Source: an uncultured Bacteriovoracaceae bacterium
Lineage (GTDB): Bacteria > Bdellovibrionota > Bacteriovoracia > Bacteriovoracales > Bacteriovoracaceae
NCBI GenBank assembly: GCA_938017795.1
Contig: CALIJZ010000030.1
Location: 22,244 to 86,243, forward strand
Direction of reading: 5' to 3'
DNA: 64,000 nt
Shown here: positions 17,463 to 27,046 of the stretch, piece by piece
How positions within the stretch are numbered: position 1 is the stretch's first letter
How the letters are laid out: every line of letters begins with the position of its first letter
Position numbers and translations under genes: made by a program
The notes under the pieces: generated by a model
The model's input: the letters and a program-made list of their open reading frames with translations, nothing else
Databases searched by the model: none
Told to the model about the DNA's origin: nothing

Positions 17463-17906
17463 ATGGAAGAATATACTCCATTTACGAATATCTTTATCCC
17501 TCAAGGTTTTGATAGCAACGATATTATTGAAGTTATTGTAGAAGGTTACGCTCTAACCCTTTGCCATTATGAACCAAAAATCAAAGTTAAAATTGTTAAG
17601 AATACGATCAATCTGAGTGCAATTTCTCAATACAGGGCCCAAGCAGATTGTGTAAAATCTATGGTCCTTTTCAAAAAGACAAGCTTAGTATTGAGAAGAT
17701 ATCAAATACGATCGTGGTTTTACCTGAGTTAAAAATTGAAAAATATGCTAACTGTTGAAATGATCCCATTTAAATATTCTATAAATTTACCTAAAGAGTA
17801 CCTAGATAATAAAAAAGTAATAATTCATATACGGAAAATGAGTGGAGAATCTATCAACTATATTTTTGATCCAAGTCTTTTTAGTCTTTTTAGTCTTTCA
17901 ATTTAA
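17463..17906 (+). pseudogene. Small gene broken by two compensating frameshifts
   Basis: Frame 1 reads from ATG 17463 (MEEYTPFTNIFIPQGF...) to a stop at 17730-17732, but its last 25 residues look out of frame. From the A-run near 17674-17678 a second frame continues sensibly (KDKLSIEKISNTIVVLPELK) until a TGA near 17755, after which frame 1 again reads well (MLTVEMIPFKYSINLP..., ATG 17745, stop 17904-17906). One missing base and one extra base, both at or near A-runs, would restore a protein of about 148 residues. I do not recognise the family. Real decay or assembly error are both possible. It overlaps the convergent truA 3' end by 17 bases. Confidence 0.5.
17874..17899 (+). repeat. Short tandem repeat, AGTCTTTTT, nearly three copies
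   Basis: The nine-base unit AGTCTTTTT occurs twice in full (from 17874 and 17883) and once partly (17892-17898). It lies across the 3' end of the broken gene and the last codons of truA, and looks like replication slippage; in the broken gene it encodes SLFSLFSLS. Confidence 0.6.
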
Positions 17907-18669
17907 TATTCTGTAAAAATAATCCACGAGGGTCTAATACTTTTGATAATTTATTAGGAAGCTTTTCCTTTAGAGATTTTTCAATATCACTAATATCTAG
18001 GGATCCTTTACCAACTTCTATAATTGCTCCCATGATCAAACGAATCATCTGCTTTAAAAAACCGTTACCAGTAATTTTCAAAGTGAAAACATCACTTGAA
18101 AAACTAAGAGGAAAATCTTCAGATTTTAGTTTAAAAATCTGTGAAGAAAGTATTTTTCTTTTTGTAGTCGAGATATCAGATCCTAAAGTATAATAGTTAT
18201 AAAAATCATGTTCTCCAACGAAAATACCTGCTGCGTGTTTCATTTTTTCTAAATCAAGTTGAAATGGTTCAAAATGAATGAATTGATTTTCAAAAATATT
18301 AGGTCTTAAAGGCTGAATTTTAAACAAGTATAAATATGTTTTTTCTTTAACACTGTATATAGGATGAAATTCTTCACTAGTGCGAAAAATATCTCTAACT
18401 AAAATATCTGCTGGTAATTGATCATTAAGAGCTTTCAATAGATTTTTTTCAGGTACATTACAATCTATCGAAAGTTTGCATAATTGGTCTAAGGCATGAA
18501 CACCTCTGTCTGTTCTGCTCGCTCCAAGCGTTTTAAAAATACTTTTGGGAAATGCTCTCTTTAAAGCCTTTTCAATTTCCCCTTGTACGGTTATCTGATC
18601 ATTTTGGATTTGCCATCCAAAATATTTACTCCCCAAATATTGTAATCTAAGTTGATAGAAATTATTCAT
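17890..18669 (-). CDS. truA: tRNA pseudouridine synthase A
   Basis: TruA makes pseudouridine at positions 38-40 of the tRNA anticodon arm. The 259-residue protein has the catalytic segment GASRTDRGVHALDQLC with its conserved Asp (about residue 58), an N-terminal YLGSKYFGWQIQ and a C-terminal FLKQMIRLIMGAIIEVGKG typical of the family. It is the last gene of the long rpsB-to-truA run, overlapping pssA by eight bases. Confidence 0.95.
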   Translation of the reverse strand: MNNFYQLRLQYLGSKYFGWQIQNDQITVQGEIEKALKRAFPKSIFKTLGASRTDRGVHALDQLCKLSIDCNVPEKNLLKALNDQLPADILVRDIFRTSEEFHPIYSVKEKTYLYLFKIQPLRPNIFENQFIHFEPFQLDLEKMKHAAGIFVGEHDFYNYYTLGSDISTTKRKILSSQIFKLKSEDFPLSFSSDVFTLKITGNGFLKQMIRLIMGAIIEVGKGSLDISDIEKSLKEKLPNKLSKVLDPRGLFLQNIKLKD

Positions 18670-19387
18670 CGATATCTAATAAATCATCAACTACATTTTT
18701 TCTATTTTTTAGAAATAAAACTAAAGAGATCAAGGCATAGACATTTAGAATTCCAAAAAGAATAACTTCTTCGTAAACAAAGATCAGAGCAATTAATAAA
18801 ACTATTAATAAAAAAACTTTTCTCTTATGTTTTTGAATGAATTCTGACTTCTTAAAGGAAAAAAATGGAATAGTTGAAATTAGAAATAAAGAATAAACAA
18901 AAATATAAATTGAAGAAATATACTTGTCATTAAAAATATTAAAATCAAGAGAAATTAAAATATAACTTATTAAAGCCAGAGCTCCGCCAGGAATCGGTAA
19001 CCCTTGAAAATAATCTGAGCTTACCTTATTTATGTTTACATTAAATCTAGCTAATCTTAAAGCTCCACAAAGAAGATAGATAAAAGCCAAGACAATTCCT
19101 AACCTTTCGTAACCTGATAAGAATTTCGTATAAAAAATAATTGCTGGAGCCATTCCAAATGATATTAAATCACTCAAGGAATCAAACTGTTCACCAAAGG
19201 AAGATTGTGTTCCAGTCCATCTAGCTACTCGACCATCAAATAAGTCAAATATAGAACCAACTCCTACAAAAAGACATGCCTTATAGAACTCTCCTTTAAA
19301 GGCTAAAAGGATTGCAACAAAACCACAGGCCATATTAAGAGCAGTAAATAGATTCGGTAAGAAAAAGGATATTTTTTTTGTTTCCAT
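18662..19387 (-). CDS. pssA: CDP-diacylglycerol-serine O-phosphatidyltransferase
   Basis: PssA makes phosphatidylserine, the precursor of phosphatidylethanolamine, from CDP-diacylglycerol and serine in the inner membrane. The 241-residue product has the CDP-alcohol phosphotransferase motif DGRVARWTGTQSSFGEQFDS (about residues 51-70; D-G-x2-A-R-x8-G-x3-D) and about six to eight membrane helices. Its start forms a TAATG junction with the stop of the Psd-like gene, so the two are translationally coupled. Confidence 0.92.
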   Translation of the reverse strand: METKKISFFLPNLFTALNMACGFVAILLAFKGEFYKACLFVGVGSIFDLFDGRVARWTGTQSSFGEQFDSLSDLISFGMAPAIIFYTKFLSGYERLGIVLAFIYLLCGALRLARFNVNINKVSSDYFQGLPIPGGALALISYILISLDFNIFNDKYISSIYIFVYSLFLISTIPFFSFKKSEFIQKHKRKVFLLIVLLIALIFVYEEVILFGILNVYALISLVLFLKNRKNVVDDLLDIDE

Positions 19388-20010
19388 TAGTTTGCCCTAC
19401 ATAGAAATGTTTCTAAGGCATAAACACTCATACCTTCTTTAATATTTAGTTTTACATCTCCTGATATATTTAACAATAGTTTTCCTCCCAAAGGAAAAAG
19501 ACCTATATTGCTACCAAGAGAACATTGATCACCTATGTCTACATTTACAACTAATTCATTATACTTTCTTCTTTTTAAAAACCTCATTTCAATTTCAACA
19601 TCTTCACTTTCTAAGTTAATGAATTCAAAGCTTTCAGACGAATTTGAACTTACTTGATAGTTTTTATCTAGTGGTTTTTTTTTATCAAATCCAAGATTAG
19701 AGATTATACAATTAGATGGAGCGTAAATTCCCCATGGTTTATAAAATGGTGAAGAGATTAACACACTGATATTTCTCGGATCTAATACTTCAATTTTTTT
19801 CACTATACCAGAAACAGGCAGGAAAAAAATATTATCAGTTACATATTCTTGAGATGAATTTTTAAAATTTTTCTTTCTAAGAAAAAAAAGAATGATCATT
19901 ACAAGTACTAAAAATGGGACAATCGCAGAGTAAGAGAAAAAATTGATAATCAAAGTCACTATTGAAAGGAATATTAATACAACCCATTTATTTATAAAAA
20001 AAAAGTTCAT
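19387..20010 (-). CDS. Phosphatidylserine-decarboxylase-like protein lacking the catalytic residues
   Basis: The 207-residue product has the size and plan of the short Psd proenzyme family: two N-terminal membrane helices (about 9-45), a beta-rich domain and a C-terminal GDQCSLGSNIGLFPLGGKLL (161-180) that aligns with the Psd segment ending in the self-cleaving Gly-Ser. Here the Ser is Gly (LGG, 174-176). The family PADG motif is replaced by LPVSG and the HVNR region by KPWGIYAP. It should not form the pyruvoyl cofactor. It sits between tsaB (ATGA overlap) and pssA, where an active psd is common. Homology is judged by eye. Confidence 0.55.
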   Translation of the reverse strand: MNFFFINKWVVLIFLSIVTLIINFFSYSAIVPFLVLVMIILFFLRKKNFKNSSQEYVTDNIFFLPVSGIVKKIEVLDPRNISVLISSPFYKPWGIYAPSNCIISNLGFDKKKPLDKNYQVSSNSSESFEFINLESEDVEIEMRFLKRRKYNELVVNVDIGDQCSLGSNIGLFPLGGKLLLNISGDVKLNIKEGMSVYALETFLCRAN

Positions 20011-20606
20011 AACCTTTTATACTCTTCAGATAAGGATCTATAATAAAAGACATCTTTTTCTAATTTATTACTTAAAACTTCATTAAAAAAATCCGAGAAT
20101 TTTTCATCAAAAACCTTGAAGTAATCCTCATCTTTGAGTGAATCATCATAGGAAATCACCTCTCTATCAAGCCTTTTAGAATTTAGTACATCTTTTGATA
20201 TTTTCCTATACTCTATTTGTTCACAGTTTTTTTCAGCAACAAAAAATTCTTTTTTAAAAGCATTTGCCACAAAAAGATATTTCAACTCTAGTACTTTCAA
20301 AATTTCAAAACTATAAAAGTCATAACAGTTAAATTTATTAAGTTTTAGGTACTCTTCAAGCCCTTGTGATATTCTAAGCCCAGTATAAGATCCTGGGCCT
20401 TTACAGAAATAAAAATCTTGAATATCCCCAATTGCTAAATTATTTTGAGTTAAAATTAAATTTAAGTTAGTTAAAAGTTTTTTTGAAGGCCGCTGATCAC
20501 TTATACTTAAGTCTAAAATCTTACAATCTAAGACTAACCAAATACAAGTTTTATAGCTTGTATCAATGATAATACTAAATTTTTTAGAAGAATCTAATAA
20601 AGTCAT
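20007..20606 (-). CDS. tsaB: tRNA threonylcarbamoyladenosine biosynthesis protein TsaB
   Basis: TsaB is the scaffold partner of TsaD in making t6A at position 37 of ANN-decoding tRNAs. The 199-residue protein starts with the actin-like-fold strand SIIIDTSYKT and carries the diagnostic GPGSYTGLRI (70-79). It lacks the metal-binding residues of TsaD, as expected. The second half is poorly conserved, which is usual. It overlaps rseP by 23 bases and the Psd-like gene by four. Confidence 0.9.
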   Translation of the reverse strand: MTLLDSSKKFSIIIDTSYKTCIWLVLDCKILDLSISDQRPSKKLLTNLNLILTQNNLAIGDIQDFYFCKGPGSYTGLRISQGLEEYLKLNKFNCYDFYSFEILKVLELKYLFVANAFKKEFFVAEKNCEQIEYRKISKDVLNSKRLDREVISYDDSLKDEDYFKVFDEKFSDFFNEVLSNKLEKDVFYYRSLSEEYKRL

Positions 20607-22098
20607 TAATAATCACAAAGGCCATTAAAGAAAGCAGTAGAAATAGTCCCGTTTGCTGAACAATCATCAACTTCTTTTCAGAAAGTGGTTTTCCTAAAAT
20701 CGTCTCCACTCCTAATAAGAGAATATGACCACCGTCTAATACTGGCACTGGTAAAAGGTTAAAAATACCTAAATTTATCGAAAGAATGGCCATCAAGCTA
20801 AAGAAATGTTCTAAGCCGATATGAAAAGATTGAGAAGCCATATTCGCAATTGCAACTGGCCCACCTAAAGACCCAAGTACTTTTTTATCAAAACTAAATA
20901 ACTTCATTATCACTTCAAAGGTTTTAGTTATTCCTCTCCACGTTTTAAATAATCCTGCTTTCAATGAACCCAAGATCCCTTTAGAAGGTAATGTATGAAC
21001 ACCAGGGTCATATAGCATCATTGAACTTTGAATACCTATTAAAAACCTTTCATCTACTTTTTTAGGAGTAATTTTCAGGTCTAATTCTTGACCATCTCGA
21101 ATAATTTTTAGATTTGCCTCATTGTTTTCAAACTCTTTCAAAGCAATAGGAAGGTCGTAAAATGAATGTAAAGGTTTATCATTATATTCAATGAGAATGT
21201 CATCAATCTTTAGATTAGCACTTTGAGCTGCGGAGTCAGGCATAACTGCTGCAACTTTTAAATCGTTTACAAAATATCTCGCTCTTCTTAACAAGTTAAA
21301 CATATCTTCCTGAGTATTACTTTGAAGAGATGAATGATACTTCTTTTTATTATCAAATAAATAGAGATTCCCGGTAAACCTTTCTTCAATTTCTAATAAA
21401 GACATTTCTAAGATTTCATTCTCCTCTAAAGATAAGAAGAACTTATTTCCATTTTCATTAAAAACTATCGCTTGAATTAAGTACTTTGAGTTTTGTACAT
21501 AGTCTTCTAATAATGCCTCTACTGATTCGCTTGTTTCAATATTAACAATTTCATTTGCTCTTTGAACCTCAAAATTATTATTTAGATCATCTAGGAAAAA
21601 GATATCCTCTTGAGTATAGATTAAATCACCATTTAATTTTTTTATTATATCGCCGGATTTAAATCCTACTTTACTCATTAATGCTGTCTCTTTTAACTCT
21701 GCAAGTTTAAACTTTTTTACCGCTCCTCCTTTTAAAATAAGGAGTGAATAAATGAAATATGCTAAAATAAAATTTGCAATTGGCCCTGCAAGAACAATCC
21801 AAAATCTTGCAAACTTTGATTTATGATTAAAAGCTACTTTTTTTTCTTCTTCTGTTAACTTCTCGGCTCTTGTCGGATCATCACCAAACATTTTGACATA
21901 TCCACCTAAAGGGATAAGAGCAAACTTATATTCAGTATCACCTTTTTTGAACTTTAATAAGCTTTTACCAAATCCGATCGAAAACTTTTCAACTTTTACT
22001 CCAAAAAATCTGGCTACTAAAAAATGACCTAATTCATGAATAAATACTAAAGGACCAAGAAAAATTAAAAAAATACCAATCTTTTGAAGAATTTCCAT
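20584..22098 (-). CDS. rseP: RseP-family site-2 intramembrane zinc protease
   Basis: RseP cleaves anti-sigma factors and remnant signal peptides inside the inner membrane. The 504-residue protein has the zinc motif HELGH (21-25) in the first helix, PDZ sequence (GDIIKKLNGDLIY and DSAAQSANLKIDDILIEYND), and the third zinc ligand segment NLLPVPVLDGGHILLLG near the C-terminus. It is about 50 residues longer than E. coli RseP, through an insertion between the PDZ segments. Its position after cdsA is conserved, though dxr, often between them, is missing. It could act on the candidate anti-sigma factor encoded at 10387, but nothing here shows this. Confidence 0.94.
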   Translation of the reverse strand: MEILQKIGIFLIFLGPLVFIHELGHFLVARFFGVKVEKFSIGFGKSLLKFKKGDTEYKFALIPLGGYVKMFGDDPTRAEKLTEEEKKVAFNHKSKFARFWIVLAGPIANFILAYFIYSLLILKGGAVKKFKLAELKETALMSKVGFKSGDIIKKLNGDLIYTQEDIFFLDDLNNNFEVQRANEIVNIETSESVEALLEDYVQNSKYLIQAIVFNENGNKFFLSLEENEILEMSLLEIEERFTGNLYLFDNKKKYHSSLQSNTQEDMFNLLRRARYFVNDLKVAAVMPDSAAQSANLKIDDILIEYNDKPLHSFYDLPIALKEFENNEANLKIIRDGQELDLKITPKKVDERFLIGIQSSMMLYDPGVHTLPSKGILGSLKAGLFKTWRGITKTFEVIMKLFSFDKKVLGSLGGPVAIANMASQSFHIGLEHFFSLMAILSINLGIFNLLPVPVLDGGHILLLGVETILGKPLSEKKLMIVQQTGLFLLLSLMAFVIINDFIRFF

Positions 22099-22102
22099 TT
22101 TT

Positions 22103-22915
22103 TTATATTAGTTTAATAAGAAGTAAATAAAAAGGAGCAGTAAATAGAATGCTGTCAGCTCTATCGAAAAATCCGCCATGCCCAGGTATTAGTGAGGAAC
22201 TATCTTTTATTGAGTAATATCTTTTCAATTTAGATTGAATAAGATCCCCTAATATCGAGACTATAGCTAGCATCATAAAAAACAAAGCTACATTTAAGCT
22301 GGCTGAAGGAAATGCCCATGTCCAATATAGAGTCATAAAAATGGCCGTACATAATATTCCTGCAATCGCTCCTTCACGAGTTTTATTCGGACTTACACTT
22401 TTCCATAAGGGAGTTTTTCCAAAATTCTTCCCAAAAAACCAAGCTCCAGCATCAGCACTCATTACTAGAATAATTAAGCCAATTAAGGCATATGGAAAGC
22501 TTGCAGAATCTATAATTCTAAAAATGGTGAGAATAAAAAAAGAGAGCAAAAAAGGACTCATTTTCTCTAGAGTATTTTTTGCTTTGATCGTTTTAAAATC
22601 AAATAAGAATGAACCCAAGAAGCAGCAGATACATAATGCTAAAAATAAAGTTCCATTACTCCAAAGCGGAAATATATCTAGAGATGAAACAAAAAAAGAA
22701 TCAAAAGCTATTATTGCGATATATGAAAAAACAGATAAGCTATAACTAGTAGAAAATCTTTTAATTTTATAAAAGTTTGTAAACAATTCATCGCAAATCA
22801 AAAGTCCAAATAAAAAGGAGATTATCTTGGAAGGAATAATTCCAAGCCATATACTTAAAGCAAGTATTGCGATAATGACGGATGCCGATAATAATCTCTT
22901 TTGAGTTGTACTCAT
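22103..22915 (-). CDS. cdsA: Phosphatidate cytidylyltransferase (CDP-diacylglycerol synthase)
   Basis: CdsA makes CDP-diacylglycerol from CTP and phosphatidic acid, the branch point of phospholipid synthesis. It is an eight-helix membrane protein with SADAGAWFFGKNFGK and the C-terminal family signature SKLKRYYSIKDSSSLIPGHG followed by GFFDRADS. The open frame extends 66 codons further upstream, but that part only overlaps uppS out of frame; the ATG at 22915, one base after the uppS stop, gives a normal 270 residues. Confidence 0.94.
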   Translation of the reverse strand: MSTTQKRLLSASVIIAILALSIWLGIIPSKIISFLFGLLICDELFTNFYKIKRFSTSYSLSVFSYIAIIAFDSFFVSSLDIFPLWSNGTLFLALCICCFLGSFLFDFKTIKAKNTLEKMSPFLLSFFILTIFRIIDSASFPYALIGLIILVMSADAGAWFFGKNFGKTPLWKSVSPNKTREGAIAGILCTAIFMTLYWTWAFPSASLNVALFFMMLAIVSILGDLIQSKLKRYYSIKDSSSLIPGHGGFFDRADSILFTAPFYLLLIKLI

Positions 22916-22916
22916 T

Positions 22917-23648
22917 TTATAAATGTGTCTGGTTTTGGAACTCTGCCTGCTCGTTGGTATGAACTCCACCAAATCTCCTCTCTCGTTTTGAAACTTGAGA
23001 TAGGATATCTTGAAACTCCTGTGAAGAAAAATCTGGCCAATAAGTGTTGGTAAAAAAGAGCTCAGCATAAGCTGACTGCCAAAGTAGGAAATTAGAGATT
23101 CTCTGATCTCCACCTGTTCTTATCAGAAGGTCTATATTGGGAATTTCATCATATAAATGTTTAGAGATATTTTCTTCAGTTGCAGGAATATTCAACGAAA
23201 TTAACGTATTACATGCGTCAACTATTTCGGCTCTTCCTCCATATCCAAAAGCAAATCTTAGTTTTAAACCATTATTATTTTTGGTTAAACTTTCAAGCTC
23301 TTTAACTTTTTCAAGAGTTGCCTCATTTAAGAAATCAAAGTTACCAATAACTTTAAAGTGAATATTATTTTTTAAAATTTTCTGCTTTTCTTTAATTAAG
23401 AATTTATCTAATAGTTTGAATAAAAACTTAACTTCTTGCACGGGTCGAGAAAAGTTCTCAGTACTAAAAGCATAAAGAGTTAAGGAACTTAAACCAAGAT
23501 CACTAGCACGTTCAGCAATTTTAGAAACAACACCCGCTCCTCGAACATGTCCCCATATTCTCGGTCTTGATCTGTTTTTTGCCCATCGCCCATTACCATC
23601 CATAATAATAGCAATATCTTGAATTTTACTCTTTTTAGTTAAGTTCAA
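22917..23648 (-). CDS. uppS: Isoprenyl transferase (undecaprenyl diphosphate synthase)
   Basis: UppS builds C55 undecaprenyl diphosphate, the lipid carrier for peptidoglycan. The 243-residue protein has the family motif IAIIMDGNGRWAKNR with the catalytic Asp, the LTLYAFSTENFSRP segment, and the C-terminal signature DLLIRTGGDQRISNFLLWQS. It lies one base after frr's stop and one before cdsA, within the conserved pyrH-frr-uppS-cdsA order. Confidence 0.96.
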   Translation of the reverse strand: MNLTKKSKIQDIAIIMDGNGRWAKNRSRPRIWGHVRGAGVVSKIAERASDLGLSSLTLYAFSTENFSRPVQEVKFLFKLLDKFLIKEKQKILKNNIHFKVIGNFDFLNEATLEKVKELESLTKNNNGLKLRFAFGYGGRAEIVDACNTLISLNIPATEENISKHLYDEIPNIDLLIRTGGDQRISNFLLWQSAYAELFFTNTYWPDFSSQEFQDILSQVSKRERRFGGVHTNEQAEFQNQTHL

Positions 23649-23649
23649 A

Positions 23650-24207
23650 TTAGATAGTCATTAATTCTTTTTCTTTTGCGACAATAACATCATCTACTTT
23701 TCCTACAAAAGAATCTGTAACTTTTTGTATTTCTGCTTGAAACTTCTTTGTATCGTCTTCTGTAATTTCTTTTGCTTTTTCAGCTTTCTTTACAGCATCG
23801 TTTTGATCTCTACGCAGGTTTCTGATTGCAATCTTTGTTTCCTCTCCCATTTTCTTAACAGACTTCACAAGATCTTTTCTTTTATCTTCTGTTAAAGCAG
23901 GAAAAATAATTCTAATAAGGTTTCCATCATTGGAAGGAGTTAAGCCTAAGTTAGCATTAATAATTGCTTTTTCTATTTCACTAATAAGTGATTTATCAAA
24001 TGGTTGAATCTGAAGAAGCCTCGCTTCAGGAGTACTCATTTGACCAACCTGTTTAAGGGGAGTCGCAGTTCCGTAATAATCTACAGAGACTCTATCTAAA
24101 ACGGCAGGATTAGCTCGTCCAGTTCTTACTTTTAAAAGTTGTCCACTTAATTTAACAATGGATTTCTCCATATCTTGATTGAGTGTTGTTTTAATTTGAT
24201 CGATCAT
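23650..24207 (-). CDS. frr: Ribosome recycling factor
   Basis: RRF works with EF-G to split the ribosome after termination. The 185-residue product has the usual length and the family segments VKLSGQLLKVRTGRANPAVL, VDYYGTATPLKQVGQ and TEDKRKDLVKSVKKMGEE. It follows pyrH by 12 bases and is co-transcribed with uppS. Confidence 0.97.
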   Translation of the reverse strand: MIDQIKTTLNQDMEKSIVKLSGQLLKVRTGRANPAVLDRVSVDYYGTATPLKQVGQMSTPEARLLQIQPFDKSLISEIEKAIINANLGLTPSNDGNLIRIIFPALTEDKRKDLVKSVKKMGEETKIAIRNLRRDQNDAVKKAEKAKEITEDDTKKFQAEIQKVTDSFVGKVDDVIVAKEKELMTI

Positions 24208-24219
24208 AAGAGTTTCCTT

Positions 24220-25906
<1,687 letters not shown>

Positions 25907-25930
25907 TTTTATATCCTTTTATCTTTAAAA

Positions 25931-26803
25931 TTAAGCGTCTTTAGTGCTTGTATCTTTTGCAGCTTCAGCGGTTGCAGTATTTTCTGCTTCAATTTCAGCT
26001 TCGATTGGATCTGCAAATTCTGCTTTAAGCTCTACATCTTTTTCATACTTTTCAATGATTTCTTTCTCTAAGGATACATCTCTTGATGAGTCTCCATCAT
26101 TTTTAGCTTTAACTTTTACGTTCTTAGAACCTTCTGTTACTGCTTGAGCAAAGTAATTTGTAAAAAGTGAAATAGACTTAATTGCATCATCATTTCCAGG
26201 TACAACGTAATCAACATCAGTTGGGTCGCAGTTTGTATCTGTAATTGCTACAACAGGAATCTTTAAATTTTTTGCTTCTTGAATAGCAATTTTCTCACAA
26301 CTTGGATCAATAACAAAAATTGCTCCAGGAAGTTTTCTCATATTCTTGATTCCACCAAGGTTTTTTTCAAGCTTATCAATGTCTTTATTGATTTTTGATT
26401 GCTCTTTTTTTGTAAGTAACTCAAAGTCACCATTAGCTTTCATCTTTTCAACTTTTCTAAGTTTATCGATAGATAAAGAGATCGTTTTGTAATTTGTTAA
26501 CATTCCACCTAACCATCTATAAGTAACGTGAAAAGCTCCACACTGATCAGCAGCGTCTCTCATTACCTGAGAAGCCTGTCTTTTTGTCCCAACAAATAAA
26601 ACAGACTTACCACTTGCTGCAGTCTTTTTAAGAAAGTTGTACGCCGTTTCCGCTAAAGTAACACTTTGAGCGATGTCGATGATGTAGATTCCATTTCTCT
26701 CCCCATATACATAGGGTTTCATTTTTGGATTCCACTTTTGAGTTTGATGTCCGAAATGTGCACCTGCTTGTAACAGGTCTTCTAGAACTAGTTTGCTTGC
26801 CAT
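25931..26803 (-). CDS. rpsB: 30S ribosomal protein uS2
   Basis: S2 is a late-assembling protein of the small subunit. The 290-residue product has the family signatures LLQAGAHFGHQTQKWNPKM near the N-terminus and IPVVAITDTNCDPTDVDYVV. It carries a C-terminal extension of about 50 acidic, Ala/Glu-rich residues (about 240-290) beyond the usual S2 end. A GC-rich structured leader precedes it, and AAAGGAG lies before its ATG. Confidence 0.97.
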   Translation of the reverse strand: MASKLVLEDLLQAGAHFGHQTQKWNPKMKPYVYGERNGIYIIDIAQSVTLAETAYNFLKKTAASGKSVLFVGTKRQASQVMRDAADQCGAFHVTYRWLGGMLTNYKTISLSIDKLRKVEKMKANGDFELLTKKEQSKINKDIDKLEKNLGGIKNMRKLPGAIFVIDPSCEKIAIQEAKNLKIPVVAITDTNCDPTDVDYVVPGNDDAIKSISLFTNYFAQAVTEGSKNVKVKAKNDGDSSRDVSLEKEIIEKYEKDVELKAEFADPIEAEIEAENTATAEAAKDTSTKDA

Positions 26804-26827
26804 GAATGTCTCCTTTGGTCGTTAAGC

Positions 26828-26880
26828 TCGCATCACCCCTGACTGCTTGACGCAGACGTCCAAAGTTGGGGAGGTGATTA
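26828..26880 (-). promoter_or_regulatory. Structured leader of rpsB, probable S2 autoregulation site
   Basis: The segment is much richer in G+C than its surroundings. On the minus strand TCACCTCCCC (26868-26877) pairs with GGGGTGA (26833-26839) with one bulge around an inner CTGC/GCAG hairpin (26843-26855). It ends about 25 bases before the rpsB ATG. Leaders regulated by S2 are known before rpsB in several bacterial groups; whether this one is homologous has not been tested. Confidence 0.55.
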
Positions 26881-26892
26881 TTTTCTTCGAGA

Positions 26893-26921
26893 AATTTAAC
26901 ATGTCGCTATGAAAACGACAA
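26893..26921 (-). promoter_or_regulatory. Candidate sigma-70 promoter for rpsB-tsf
   Basis: On the minus strand TTGTCG (26916-26921) and TAAATT (26893-26898) are 17 bases apart, with TG one base upstream of the -10 (extended type). Transcription would begin just before the structured rpsB leader. TGTCG and CGACA also form an inverted repeat across the -35 and the spacer. Confidence 0.45.
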
Positions 26922-26987
26922 TTCTTTATACTTAAAAGAAGGACTAATTACTAGAATTTAGGAAATTTTAATGATTCTTTGGTGGGA

Positions 26988-27020
26988 GTCTCTAGGATTA
27001 TTCTCCTAGAGACAGTTTTT
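26988..27020. terminator. Perfect 10-bp hairpin downstream of the metzincin gene
   Basis: GTCTCTAGGA and TCCTAGAGAC form a perfect stem with a six-base loop 27 bases past the stop of the metalloprotease gene. The T run (AGTTTTT) follows on the plus strand, opposite to the gene. It may still end the minus-strand transcript without a good T tract, or block antisense transcription running from the rpsB side. Confidence 0.5.
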
Positions 27021-27046
27021 ATGGCCTTAGATATTAAAAAATAATA

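Noticed and set aside
22916..23113. N-terminal extension of cdsA
   Set aside because: The 66 extra codons lie inside uppS in another frame and do not resemble the CdsA N-terminus; the ATG at 22915 fits.
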